Positions 17,630-25,038 of a stretch of 48,303 nucleotides of DNA are shown here, piece by piece (position 1 is the stretch's first letter; each line of letters opens with the position of its first letter). A program made the position numbers and the translations under genes. The stretch is from positions 1-48,303 of the forward strand of contig CAYPQK010000008.1 in the NCBI GenBank assembly GCA_964412895.1, read 5' to 3'. The notes beneath the pieces are model-generated. The model did no database searches. It had not been told where the DNA came from and saw nothing but the letters and a program-made list of their open reading frames with translations. This DNA comes from CALMRE01 sp964412895. GTDB lineage: Bacteria; UBP6; UBA1177; JAKLFG01.

Positions 17630-18325
17630 TCAGTATTTCTTGAGGTGCGCCTCGGTGACGAGGTAGGTGCCGTCCTCTTCCTTATTCTCTATCTTTATCA
17701 GGATGAGCGACCGTGGCCGGACGACGAGCAGGTCGGACTTGCGCTGATTGTCCTCATCCTCGATGTCGGCGGCATTCTTTTTCAGTTTGAAGAGCGCCTT
17801 GGCCTTGATGGGTCCTTTCAGTTTCGCGAAGACCCCGGCGACCGGCCCCATGCGGACGACCAGCTCCAGTTTCGCGAGTCCGTCGACCCCCGAGAAGGCG
17901 ATCGCGGTGACCTCCGCTTCGGCCAGTTCATCGGCGCCGACGAATTCCTTCCGATCGGGTGCGGTGGTGATGCTGTCGGCCGTCTCTTTCTTCTCGCGCA
18001 ACAACGCTATCGGATCGATCTTCAGCGATATGCCCGAATCGACGCCGGCGACGGCATGCAGCAGCGAGTCAAGCTCTATCGAGGCGAAAAAGAGGCCGCC
18101 CGAACGAAGTTCTATGGTCTGGTCGGGAAGTTTTTCGGTCAGCCGGTCCTTGAGTCCGGTCAGATCGAGCCCCCGCTTCATCTTCATCAGAACGCCGCCC
18201 CCCTTGATATTCCAGCTCTCGGCGAGGAGGGGGAGATAGGTGCCGTCGGCCCCCTTCACCAGAAGCGGGTCGGCCCGCAGGATCGTCGCCGCCGCTATGC
18301 AGAACGCAAAAAGGATCATTCTCAT
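17630..18325 (-). CDS. Exported protein of unknown function
   Basis: 231 residues with a short signal peptide (MRMILFAFCIAAATILRADP) and no lipobox. The rest looks beta-rich with Lys/Glu-rich segments. I do not recognise a family. Start ATG 18325 follows GGAGCGACCC. An in-frame extension to 18421 overlaps the HD gene and lacks a ribosome site. It lies 14 bases after the HD gene and 2 bases before rimO. Confidence 0.7.
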   Translation of the reverse strand: MRMILFAFCIAAATILRADPLLVKGADGTYLPLLAESWNIKGGGVLMKMKRGLDLTGLKDRLTEKLPDQTIELRSGGLFFASIELDSLLHAVAGVDSGISLKIDPIALLREKKETADSITTAPDRKEFVGADELAEAEVTAIAFSGVDGLAKLELVVRMGPVAGVFAKLKGPIKAKALFKLKKNAADIEDEDNQRKSDLLVVRPRSLILIKIENKEEDGTYLVTEAHLKKY

Positions 18326-18339
18326 GGGTCGCTCCGTTG

Positions 18340-18900
18340 CTAGAGTCCTATCTCGGCGCTCCGCCGGGCCATCCCGTCGCGGGTCAGCGTCAGGAGTTCT
18401 TCGACCCCGATGCCGAACCACCCCTCGGCCGCCTTCATCTGGTCGCGGTTGGCGCCCTGCGCAAAGCGCTTTTCGGTAAATCGTTTCGTCATAAATTCGA
18501 TGGGGACCGCGGCGACCTTTTTGGAAGGATGCATGAGGACGCAGGCGACGATAAAGCCGGTCGCCGGGTCGACGGCATACAGAGCGCGGCCCATCCGGCT
18601 TTCGACCGGCACATTGCCCGAATGTTCGAGGATGGCGTGCAGTATCTCCTCATCGGGAAATCCGGCGGCGCGGAGGATATCGCCCGACACCTTCCCGTGG
18701 CGCGGGAAATCGTCCTTGGTCCGGTCGTAGTCGAGGTCATGGAGCAGTCCTGCCAGCGCCCAGCGGTCGGCGTCGCCGCCCAGCCGTCCGGCCATGGCGC
18801 GCATAGCCGCCTCGACCGCCCAGCAGTGCTTGATGAGGTTCTGGTTCGTCAGGTGCTCCGCGAGCAGTTCCGCGGCGTGCGTGAGGGTCCACTGATCCAT
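18340..18900 (-). CDS. HD-domain hydrolase
   Basis: 186-residue HD superfamily protein. Seen are the first metal His in NLIKHCWAVEAAM, the HD doublet in LAGLLHDLDYDRT, then ILHAILEHSG, the order found in the single-domain HDIG-type 'HAD-like regulatory HD' phosphohydrolases. The substrate cannot be told; nucleotide phosphates are common. Start ATG 18900 has GGGGAG 8 bases upstream. It heads the operon with the unknown exported protein and rimO. Confidence 0.82.
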   Translation of the reverse strand: MDQWTLTHAAELLAEHLTNQNLIKHCWAVEAAMRAMAGRLGGDADRWALAGLLHDLDYDRTKDDFPRHGKVSGDILRAAGFPDEEILHAILEHSGNVPVESRMGRALYAVDPATGFIVACVLMHPSKKVAAVPIEFMTKRFTEKRFAQGANRDQMKAAEGWFGIGVEELLTLTRDGMARRSAEIGL

Positions 18901-18992
18901 CGGGTATCTCCCCGGCAAAGTCCGGCGGGAATACTACCGCGGGAGCCGATAAAATCAAGTTTCCGAAGGGGAAACGAAGCGCACGAAAAAAA

Positions 18993-19021
18993 TTGACTTC
19001 GGCGGGCCATTCTGCTAGTTT
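18993..19021 (+). promoter_or_regulatory. Extended -10 promoter for the four-lipoprotein operon
   Basis: TTGACT (18993-18998), 17 bases, TAGTTT (19016-19021) preceded by TGC, an extended -10. Predicted start near 19028, leaving a leader of about 55 bases with no clear structure. Confidence 0.6.
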
Positions 19022-19082
19022 CGGTGCGACTCATTTCTTTCCATTTCGGAGTTAACGGGAAACCTTGAGAGGAGGATGCTCC

Positions 19083-19319
19083 ATGAAGAAACTTTTGCTG
19101 ATTGGCGTCTTGGCGGTTGCCATGTGCGCCACCTCATGCACGAAGCCCCGGTTCATTACCCACATGACGCACCGTGACAAGGACAACACCATGAAGTTCG
19201 TCACTTATCAGGAGCGTTTCTTGCAGACCCCCGACTATCAGGTCTTTAAGTGCAACACCGAAGCCGATGGTCGCCTGTTCCAGTGCCGCGCGATGACATT
19301 AACTTGGAACTTGGACTAA
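19083..19319 (+). CDS. Small lipoprotein, first of a four-gene tandem array
   Basis: 78 residues: MKK-type signal with lipobox TSC (Cys19), then about 60 residues. The end carries VFKCNTEADGRLFQC, a Cys-Asn...Asp-Gly...Cys pattern also found in genes three and four of the array. The start ATG 19083 follows GAGGAGG. An in-frame TTG at 19065 is upstream of the ribosome site and rejected. I do not recognise the family. Probably a paired-Cys envelope protein. Confidence 0.8.
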   Translation: MKKLLLIGVLAVAMCATSCTKPRFITHMTHRDKDNTMKFVTYQERFLQTPDYQVFKCNTEADGRLFQCRAMTLTWNLD

Positions 19320-19332
19320 GGAGGGAAGTGCT

Positions 19333-19632
19333 ATGAAAAAACTTATTCTGGTACTTTCGCTCGTCGTGATGCTGATCGGGACATCCTGCATGACCCGCAA
19401 CATCAGACACATCGAGGACCACAACACCCGCCCGCTGACCACCATTGAGTCGGCCGACTGGTACATGACCAGAGAGATCGTCCGTTTCTTCCTCTCGTTC
19501 GCCGGTGCTGAAGCGGCGGCCAAGTATCCGACCACACTGTATCGTTATTGGACCTGCGCCGATTCCGGCGAAGGGCTTGATTGCAAGGTTGAGTGCGATG
19601 GCACGACCGATCTTGACTGTATCGGCTGGTAA
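19333..19632 (+). CDS. Small lipoprotein, second of the array
   Basis: 99 residues with lipobox TSC (Cys19), a helical middle (SADWYMTREIVRFFLSFAGA) and a Cys-rich end with five cysteines, TCADSGEGLDCKVECDG then DLDC. The Cys spacing is related to, but more elaborate than, that of its neighbours. It starts 13 bases after the first gene with GGAGGG upstream. Unknown function. Confidence 0.8.
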   Translation: MKKLILVLSLVVMLIGTSCMTRNIRHIEDHNTRPLTTIESADWYMTREIVRFFLSFAGAEAAAKYPTTLYRYWTCADSGEGLDCKVECDGTTDLDCIGW

Positions 19633-19645
19633 GGGAGGTAACACT

Positions 19646-19945
19646 ATGAAAAAAATGATAATCCTTGCTCTCGTGGCGATGTCCCTGCTGCTTGCCGGTT
19701 GCGCGAACCCCCAGTGGCTGACTTCCAACAAGTTCCTTGGCGAAGACAAGACCATGAAGGAGTTTTTCGCTTTCCGCATTCAGGCGGGACAGATCATGAC
19801 CGACGATTCTGGCACTGAATATTTTGATTATACCGCCCGCGTTTGCAATGTCGACGATGCCGGTAATCTGAGTCAGTGCATGGATACCGTCATTCTCGAG
19901 AATGTCATGCAGAATACCCTGTACAAGACCTTTGTCGAGAACTAA
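19646..19945 (+). CDS. Small lipoprotein, third of the array
   Basis: 99 residues, lipobox LAGC (Cys19). The body has a KTMKEFFAFRIQ segment comparable to the NTMKFVTYQERF segment of the first gene, then VCNVDDAGNLSQC, the shared Cys-Asn...Asp...Cys pattern. Start ATG 19646 follows GGGAGG. Family unknown; homology to gene one is suggested by these two aligned segments. Confidence 0.8.
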   Translation: MKKMIILALVAMSLLLAGCANPQWLTSNKFLGEDKTMKEFFAFRIQAGQIMTDDSGTEYFDYTARVCNVDDAGNLSQCMDTVILENVMQNTLYKTFVEN

Positions 19946-19960
19946 ACGAGGGAGTGAAAC

Positions 19961-20380
19961 ATGAAAAAAATACTGCTTATCTGCGCGGTCGTCGCGGCCC
20001 TCGTCATGGTGTCGTGCACGGTCGAGAAGAGAACGATCACCGCGAAGCACAAAAAGAACGACACGACCTTCTACTGGGCCTACTATGAGTGGGAACAGAC
20101 CACTATTCCGCTGATCATCACTTGGACCCATGACGACTGGTCGAAGGTCAAGCGATGCAACCTTCGCGACGACAACACCTTCCAGTGTGTCGAAGAGATG
20201 GAAGCCATCGCCGTCATCAACCCGCAGTGGACCGGCGAACAGAACCAGTCCAGCGGCGAGCCGGCCCCGGCCGCCGAAGCGGCTCCGGCTGAAGAAGCGG
20301 CTCCGGCCGAAGCGGCCCCCGCTGAGGCTCCGGCCGAAGCGCCCGCCGAAGCTCCGGCTGAGGCTCCCGCCGCCGAGTAA
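19961..20380 (+). CDS. Small lipoprotein with Ala/Pro/Glu-repeat tail, fourth of the array
   Basis: 139 residues, lipobox VSC (Cys19). A Trp/Tyr-rich body (YWAYYEWEQTTIPLIITW) and the shared pattern RCNLRDDNTFQC are followed by about 45 residues of Ala-Pro-Glu repeats, a flexible low-complexity tail that could span the periplasm or cell wall. It starts 15 bases after the third gene with GAGGGAG upstream, and a strong terminator follows. Unknown function. Confidence 0.8.
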   Translation: MKKILLICAVVAALVMVSCTVEKRTITAKHKKNDTTFYWAYYEWEQTTIPLIITWTHDDWSKVKRCNLRDDNTFQCVEEMEAIAVINPQWTGEQNQSSGEPAPAAEAAPAEEAAPAEAAPAEAPAEAPAEAPAEAPAAE

Positions 20381-20408
20381 TCGCGCGGTAGATACCGGTT
20401 CCCTTTTC

Positions 20409-20437
20409 AAGCCCCCGGTCGTCCGGGGGCTTTTTTA
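20409..20437 (+). terminator. Strong intrinsic terminator of the four-lipoprotein operon
   Basis: AAGCCCCCGG (20409-20418) and CCGGGGGCTT (20423-20432) form a perfect 10-base stem with loop TCGT, running straight into TTTTTT. Works in the plus direction only. Confidence 0.95.
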
Positions 20438-20440
20438 TTC

Positions 20441-20480
20441 CATAGGGCCTATAGGTTTCATAAGTCCTATGGGCCCTATG
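20441..20480. repeat. 15-bp hairpin built of CCTAT/ATAGG words
   Basis: CATAGGGCCTATAGG (20441-20455) and CCTATGGGCCCTATG (20466-20480) pair over 15 bases with a single G-T wobble and a 10-base loop. It lies between the plus-strand terminator and the stop of the minus-strand gene at 20481. No T tract follows it in the minus direction. The short repeated words suggest a simple-sequence origin. Confidence 0.7.
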
Positions 20481-21515
20481 TTATTGGATTATCCCAACTG
20501 CATCTAAATCGAATCCGGCGCTTTCATGGGTCGGGTAGGGATCGTAGATGGGGCGGCCGCCGCTGTCGGTCATAGAGCCGTCGCCCCGGACATCGACGAT
20601 GCGGACATGGGAGACGGCCGATAGGTCAACCGTCTCATCCTTCACGGCAAGGGTCGCGAGATCGAACGGGACGCCCCATCCGGCGCGATACTTCCCGGCA
20701 AGGACATCGATAAACGACGGGTCAAGCGTACCGTATTCGGAGACCGGCTCGGTGCCGAGGTAGGTGGCGGCGAATCGGACGAACGAGAGGCCGTCGCTCG
20801 ATACCTCGACAAAGGCAAGTTCAAGAAAGTCGTCCGAGAATGAGTTCTCGAACACGACGATATCGGGACCGTCGCCGTCGGTGATCGGCTCATCAAAGGT
20901 GAGGGTGATACTGCCGCCATCGCCCAGCGACACGACATCGGTCGCGGTTCCTTCGGCCGGGCCGAGCCCCTTTTCGGTATTTTTCCACTCCTCGGTCAGG
21001 TTATCGCCCCACTCGACCGTCGCCACACCGGTTGCCCAGAGGGTGATGCGCGGGTCATCCTTCGCGACGGCGGGAGAGCCGGTGGTGCCGGCCGCTCCCG
21101 CGAAGGTCGTGGGGGTCAGTTTGGTCCACCCGAAACCGTTACACCCGGTGTCGAGCTTTTCGGCGTCGGCCGGGGTGGCCGCCTCGGCCTCATCCGCCGA
21201 ATCCTTGTCGTAGACCGTCTGGCAGAAGTAGAGATCGTTGCCGCTCCACGCCCAGTCCATCCGGCTCCATTTGCCGGGGTTGTAGGTGTTCGTTGCGTCG
21301 TTCTGCGCGATGACAAAGTCGTCGGCGTTGTCATACTTCGTGATGGTGAATTTCCCCATCGCCGCCATGTCCCACTTTGTCGCGGTGATGACATGGGTCC
21401 CGCCGAAGTCGTCGCCGTAGGTGCCGACGATCTCGAGCGGATCGCTCTTCTTCTCCTCGCCGCCGCAGGCGAACAGGGAGAGGACCAAGAGAAAGGCAGT
21501 GAGTAGTTTCTTCAT
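20481..21515 (-). CDS. Surface lipoprotein in the cobalamin-riboswitch operon
   Basis: 344 residues, lipobox LFAC (Cys17) followed by a GGEEKK linker. The C-terminal half contains DIVVFENSFSDDFLELAFVE-type sequence, then VSSDGLSFVRF and AGKYRAGWGVPFDLATL, a domain I know from 'cell surface protein' genes often found beside BtuB-like receptors. The N-terminal half includes a Cys pair (YFCQTV and TGCNGFG). Start ATG 21515 has AGGAGG upstream. It is third in the operon with the propeller lipoprotein and receptor. Role in capturing corrinoids is inferred from this context. Confidence 0.75.
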   Translation of the reverse strand: MKKLLTAFLLVLSLFACGGEEKKSDPLEIVGTYGDDFGGTHVITATKWDMAAMGKFTITKYDNADDFVIAQNDATNTYNPGKWSRMDWAWSGNDLYFCQTVYDKDSADEAEAATPADAEKLDTGCNGFGWTKLTPTTFAGAAGTTGSPAVAKDDPRITLWATGVATVEWGDNLTEEWKNTEKGLGPAEGTATDVVSLGDGGSITLTFDEPITDGDGPDIVVFENSFSDDFLELAFVEVSSDGLSFVRFAATYLGTEPVSEYGTLDPSFIDVLAGKYRAGWGVPFDLATLAVKDETVDLSAVSHVRIVDVRGDGSMTDSGGRPIYDPYPTHESAGFDLDAVGIIQ

Positions 21516-21525
21516 GCGTTTCCTC

Positions 21526-22767
21526 CTATAAAACGGTTGACGGTTCATGTATCCACAGACGGAGCGCCGCGGGGGCGCCGTCGAAGGGTATCGTCGTGAT
21601 GTTCCCGGTCGCGGTGTCGAGTGCGTTGAACCGGCTGCGTGGAGAGCCATCCGCGAAGATCTGATCGAAGAAGTATACCCGTCCGGTGAAGGGACTCTGA
21701 TCTATCGATATCGCCGCGAAGGCGTTGATGTCGCTGACGATACGCCGTACCGTGCCGTTGCGTTCGAGCACCTGCAGATGTCCCTGCCAGTCGCCGTCCA
21801 TCGCGGTGAAGTAGATGCGGCCGTCGGCGAGCACCGCCAGATCGCCCATCTTCACATCGAGCGGCGAATGTTCTTCGGTCGTTTCATGCAGAATGACGGA
21901 GACTTTGCCGGTGAAGAGATCGACCCGAGTGATGCCGCCGTCGCGTGCCTGATAGGAGCCGGAGCAGGAGACAAACAGTTGGTCGCGCGAAAGGAGCGGG
22001 TTGACCGCCAGCTTCGAGGTGGGGTCGGCAAGCGGCAGATCGATAGGGTCGAGCGGCGTCCCCTCGGCGGTATGACGGGCAAGCCGTCCGCCGCGCGAAA
22101 GCCAGTCGGGCCCAAGGAGTTGAAGTGCCGTCAGCGTCCGGCCTCCGGTCTGCAAAAGCGCCGAGGGTGCCGGTTCGGTGCCGTCAGGGGCAAAGGAGGA
22201 AAGCGGTATTCCGCCGTCGGGGGCGCCTGTCGCGTCGAAGAGGAGCAGTCGGTCGAGCTGGTTAGCCGAAACAATGTAACGCGTTCCGTCCCACAGCGCG
22301 TCGTGGAAATTTGCGTAGCCGTCGACCGGCGAGGCGATGGTGGTGTAACGCGGATCACCATTGCGCGGTTCGTAGACCCACACCGTGTCGGCGCCGTCAC
22401 GGCCGACGACCATGAGGCGGTCGGGTGCGGTCGCGAGCGTCAGGTCGGTCCCTTCGGGGCCCCCCAGCGGCGTCGGGAAGGTCAGTTCACGCAGTTCGTC
22501 CAGCCGTTCGCCCGGCGCGAGGAGGATGTGACCCGAACGGGGGGCGTCGTAGCCGCCGGTCGTCGCGATGATGAGGTCGGCGACAACGCAGGAGCCGAGA
22601 TAGGCGCTCGTACCGGCGGGACAGACGGTATCGTCGTCGGATATCGTATTGTCGGTCGGTGCGGTGTAGTCGGTCGCCGCGGTCATATCGATGTCGGTCG
22701 GCAGTTCTGAGAGGTCGGGCGCGCAGGCGACCGGTAGAAAGGCCATGAGGAGGAACAGCCGTTTCAT
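21526..22767 (-). CDS. Propeller-like lipoprotein next to BtuB-type receptor (BtuG-like candidate)
   Basis: 413 residues with lipobox VAC, a Thr/Asp linker containing TDYTAPTDNTISDDDT and a Cys pair, then repeated blade-like segments (DRLMVVGRDGADTVWVYEPR, NQLDRLLLFDATGAPDGG, DLAVLADGRIYFTAMDG, SPFTGRVYFFDQ), consistent with a beta-propeller. In Bacteroides the propeller lipoprotein BtuG caps BtuB and binds cobalamin. The operon position here suggests a parallel role, though sequence identity to BtuG was not tested. Start ATG 22767 overlaps the receptor stop by 4 bases. Confidence 0.72.
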   Translation of the reverse strand: MKRLFLLMAFLPVACAPDLSELPTDIDMTAATDYTAPTDNTISDDDTVCPAGTSAYLGSCVVADLIIATTGGYDAPRSGHILLAPGERLDELRELTFPTPLGGPEGTDLTLATAPDRLMVVGRDGADTVWVYEPRNGDPRYTTIASPVDGYANFHDALWDGTRYIVSANQLDRLLLFDATGAPDGGIPLSSFAPDGTEPAPSALLQTGGRTLTALQLLGPDWLSRGGRLARHTAEGTPLDPIDLPLADPTSKLAVNPLLSRDQLFVSCSGSYQARDGGITRVDLFTGKVSVILHETTEEHSPLDVKMGDLAVLADGRIYFTAMDGDWQGHLQVLERNGTVRRIVSDINAFAAISIDQSPFTGRVYFFDQIFADGSPRSRFNALDTATGNITTIPFDGAPAALRLWIHEPSTVL

Positions 22768-24806
22768 GCCCCCCCTCCGATGTCGAGAGCAAGGCCGAGA
22801 TAGAGCGATACCCCGGCGGTGCCGTAGCCTTTCACCAGTTCGTACCGGTCGTCGAAGAGGTTCTCGATGCGGCCGAAGATGCGGACCATCGGCGCGGCGC
22901 GCACCGACACGGCGAGCGATCCGATGACGGCGGTCGGGAGCGTGACGGTGACCGGTTCGTAGGGGTAGCGGTACTCGATATCGCGGCGCGGGCCGATGAC
23001 CGTCACCCCGAGATTCGCATTGAAGATCGGATCGGGATTCCAGTCGATCCAGAGGTTGGCGAGATGTGCGGGGCGCCGCAGGACCGGCCGGGTGTCGCGC
23101 CAGTCGCGGCCGTCGTAGGTGACCACGGCGAAGGCGTCGGTGGCGGTGTAGGTGTAGTTGGCCGTGATCGTGAGGGTCCGGTGGGGCCGCACCGAAAGGG
23201 CCGTCTCGATACCCCACGCCGTGAGCCAACCGAGGTTCTGATAGCGACCGCAGAGCATCCCGTCGCAGCCGTAGGAGAACTCTATCGCATTCTGTGTCTC
23301 CTGATAAAAGCCGTTCACTTCGAAGAGAAGCTGGCGCTCCCACAGCCGCTGTTCGATACCACCGTCGACCGCGAAGGTCTCTTCAGGGCGCAGAAATTCC
23401 GAGCCGTATTTGCTGTAGAGCTGGAAGAGACTCGGCGGCTTGAAGGCGCTCCCGGTACTCGCCCGGAGAAGGGTGTCGCTCGGGGCGATACGGTACGCCG
23501 CCTCCACGCTGTAGGTGCCGCGCGGCAGACTTTTCAGATATTCGCTTTTGAGCAGTACCGGCGCGCCGGTCGTGTCGAGGGTCGTGTGATGGAGACGGTA
23601 GAGGAACAGGTCGAACCGGCCGCCCGCCGTCAATGTCAGGCCGTCGAGCGGCGTCACGGTGTCCTGCAGATAGATGCCGAGATCGAACGAACTTTTCCGG
23701 TCGAGCGTGAGTCCGGCGACGGTGCGCGTATGGTCGCTTTTCTGATCGGCGGCCCCCTGTCCGGCGCTGAATACCGCGCCGGTCCGGAGACGGTTGTAGG
23801 GGATGGCGGTGATGTCGTTACGCCATGCCGCCTCGACGGTGTCGCCGATGAAGAAGGTCCGCGCGTAGCCCCACTGGTCCTGCGGGCCGTTCGGCCGGTT
23901 GCGGTCGTCGCAGGAGCGACGGGCGACAGAAAGTTCGATGCTCTGGCCCCATCGGCCGTCGAAAAGCGAGCCATCGGCCGCGAAATGTCCCAGCAGGCGG
24001 TCGGAGGAAAAGATGCGGTCGGGGTCGTCGCGCCAGCGTCCCGGTCCGTTGTCGATATCGGCGTCGGCGCCGATGTAGCGGAGCGCCGCCGAAAGCCGCC
24101 AGCGGTCGCCCACCGCGACGCCGAACCGTCCGGCGACGGTCAGAGTCCGTGCCCGGTCCTCCTCGGTATTGCCGTCATGTTCGGATGCCGCCGAATAGCC
24201 GCCGGTGTCGAGATAAGATGCGTTCAGTGCGTAGTCGCCGCGTGCCGTGCCGCCGCGCAGTCCCGCCGACAACCGGAGATGGTTCACCGCGATGTCGCCG
24301 GGGGCGAGATCGACCATGCCGCTTTCGGCGGAAAGCGAAAGACGGGTCGGACCGCCGCCCCGCCGTGAGGTGATGAGGACCGCGCCGCTCATCGCGTCGG
24401 GACCAAAGAGTACCGCCTGCGGGCCGCGCAGTATCTCAATGCGCTCGATGCCGTCGGTCATGATGTCGGAGAGGTCGACGGCGTTGTCGACCGAAAAGGG
24501 GTCGTTGAGCCGCACCCCGTCGAGGAGTACCAGCGCGTGACCGCCTTTCCCGCCGCGTATGAAGAGGCTCGTCAACCCGCCCGCCCCGCCGGCCGTCGAG
24601 ATGTGGATGCCGGGCGTTTCGCGCAGAAGTTCGGCGACGCTTTCTTTCTGTTTCTTTTCTATCTGTTTCTCGGTGATGACGGTGTCGGCGCGGGCGCTCT
24701 CATCGTCGCCTTCCCGTTTCTCGCTTACGACGGTGCGATACGGTTCTTCAGCGGCCACCAGCATATAAAAGAAGATAAGGGAGAATAAAAGAAACGGCGT
24801 ACGCAC
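22764..24806 (-). CDS. btuB: TonB-dependent outer membrane receptor, BtuB-like (cobalamin)
   Basis: 680 residues from GTG 24806 (GGAGGG upstream). Signal peptide, then a TonB-box-like and plug region: DTVITEKQIEKK, SVAELLRETPGIHISTAGG, SLFIRGGKGGHALVLLDGVR, ERIEILRGPQAVLFGPDAMS. A 22-strand-type barrel follows with SFKPPSLFQLYSKYG and a C-terminal aromatic-poor end GLALDIGGGA. Length and plug match BtuB. The upstream cobalamin riboswitch makes corrinoid uptake the likely role. An in-frame GTG at 24833 lies within the riboswitch platform and is less likely. First gene of a three-gene operon. Confidence 0.88.
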   Translation of the reverse strand: MRTPFLLFSLIFFYMLVAAEEPYRTVVSEKREGDDESARADTVITEKQIEKKQKESVAELLRETPGIHISTAGGAGGLTSLFIRGGKGGHALVLLDGVRLNDPFSVDNAVDLSDIMTDGIERIEILRGPQAVLFGPDAMSGAVLITSRRGGGPTRLSLSAESGMVDLAPGDIAVNHLRLSAGLRGGTARGDYALNASYLDTGGYSAASEHDGNTEEDRARTLTVAGRFGVAVGDRWRLSAALRYIGADADIDNGPGRWRDDPDRIFSSDRLLGHFAADGSLFDGRWGQSIELSVARRSCDDRNRPNGPQDQWGYARTFFIGDTVEAAWRNDITAIPYNRLRTGAVFSAGQGAADQKSDHTRTVAGLTLDRKSSFDLGIYLQDTVTPLDGLTLTAGGRFDLFLYRLHHTTLDTTGAPVLLKSEYLKSLPRGTYSVEAAYRIAPSDTLLRASTGSAFKPPSLFQLYSKYGSEFLRPEETFAVDGGIEQRLWERQLLFEVNGFYQETQNAIEFSYGCDGMLCGRYQNLGWLTAWGIETALSVRPHRTLTITANYTYTATDAFAVVTYDGRDWRDTRPVLRRPAHLANLWIDWNPDPIFNANLGVTVIGPRRDIEYRYPYEPVTVTLPTAVIGSLAVSVRAAPMVRIFGRIENLFDDRYELVKGYGTAGVSLYLGLALDIGGGA

Positions 24807-24841
24807 AGGCCTTGTCCCTCCGCGGGGTCGCACTGTTCACG

Positions 24842-25000
24842 ATTCCGCTTTCGGATATTCTGGCTTGCGGTCAACCGGAGCGCCGCCCCTTCCCGCCGTT
24901 ATGGCAGTGGGATATGCGGCGTCCGTCGCGCTTACAGCTGCGGGACAGCACCGGATTCACACCGGATTTCCCCGTCTGCGGACACGGTTTGGTAGTAGCA
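24842..25000 (-). ncRNA. Cobalamin (B12) riboswitch
   Basis: Read on the minus strand the region contains the class hallmarks in order: AATCCGGTGTGAATCCGG followed by GCTGTCCCGCAGCTGTAAGC (near 24980-24935), then CCACTGCC and GGCGGGAAGG (near 24905-24888), then the B12-box-like GCAAGCCAGAATATCCG (24868-24852). It ends about 40 bases before the btuB start. Its downstream sequence includes the GGAGGG ribosome site, which suggests translational control. Confidence 0.93.
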
Positions 25001-25038
25001 CGCCAAAAAGAAAATGTCAATGAATTTGTAGAAGTGGA

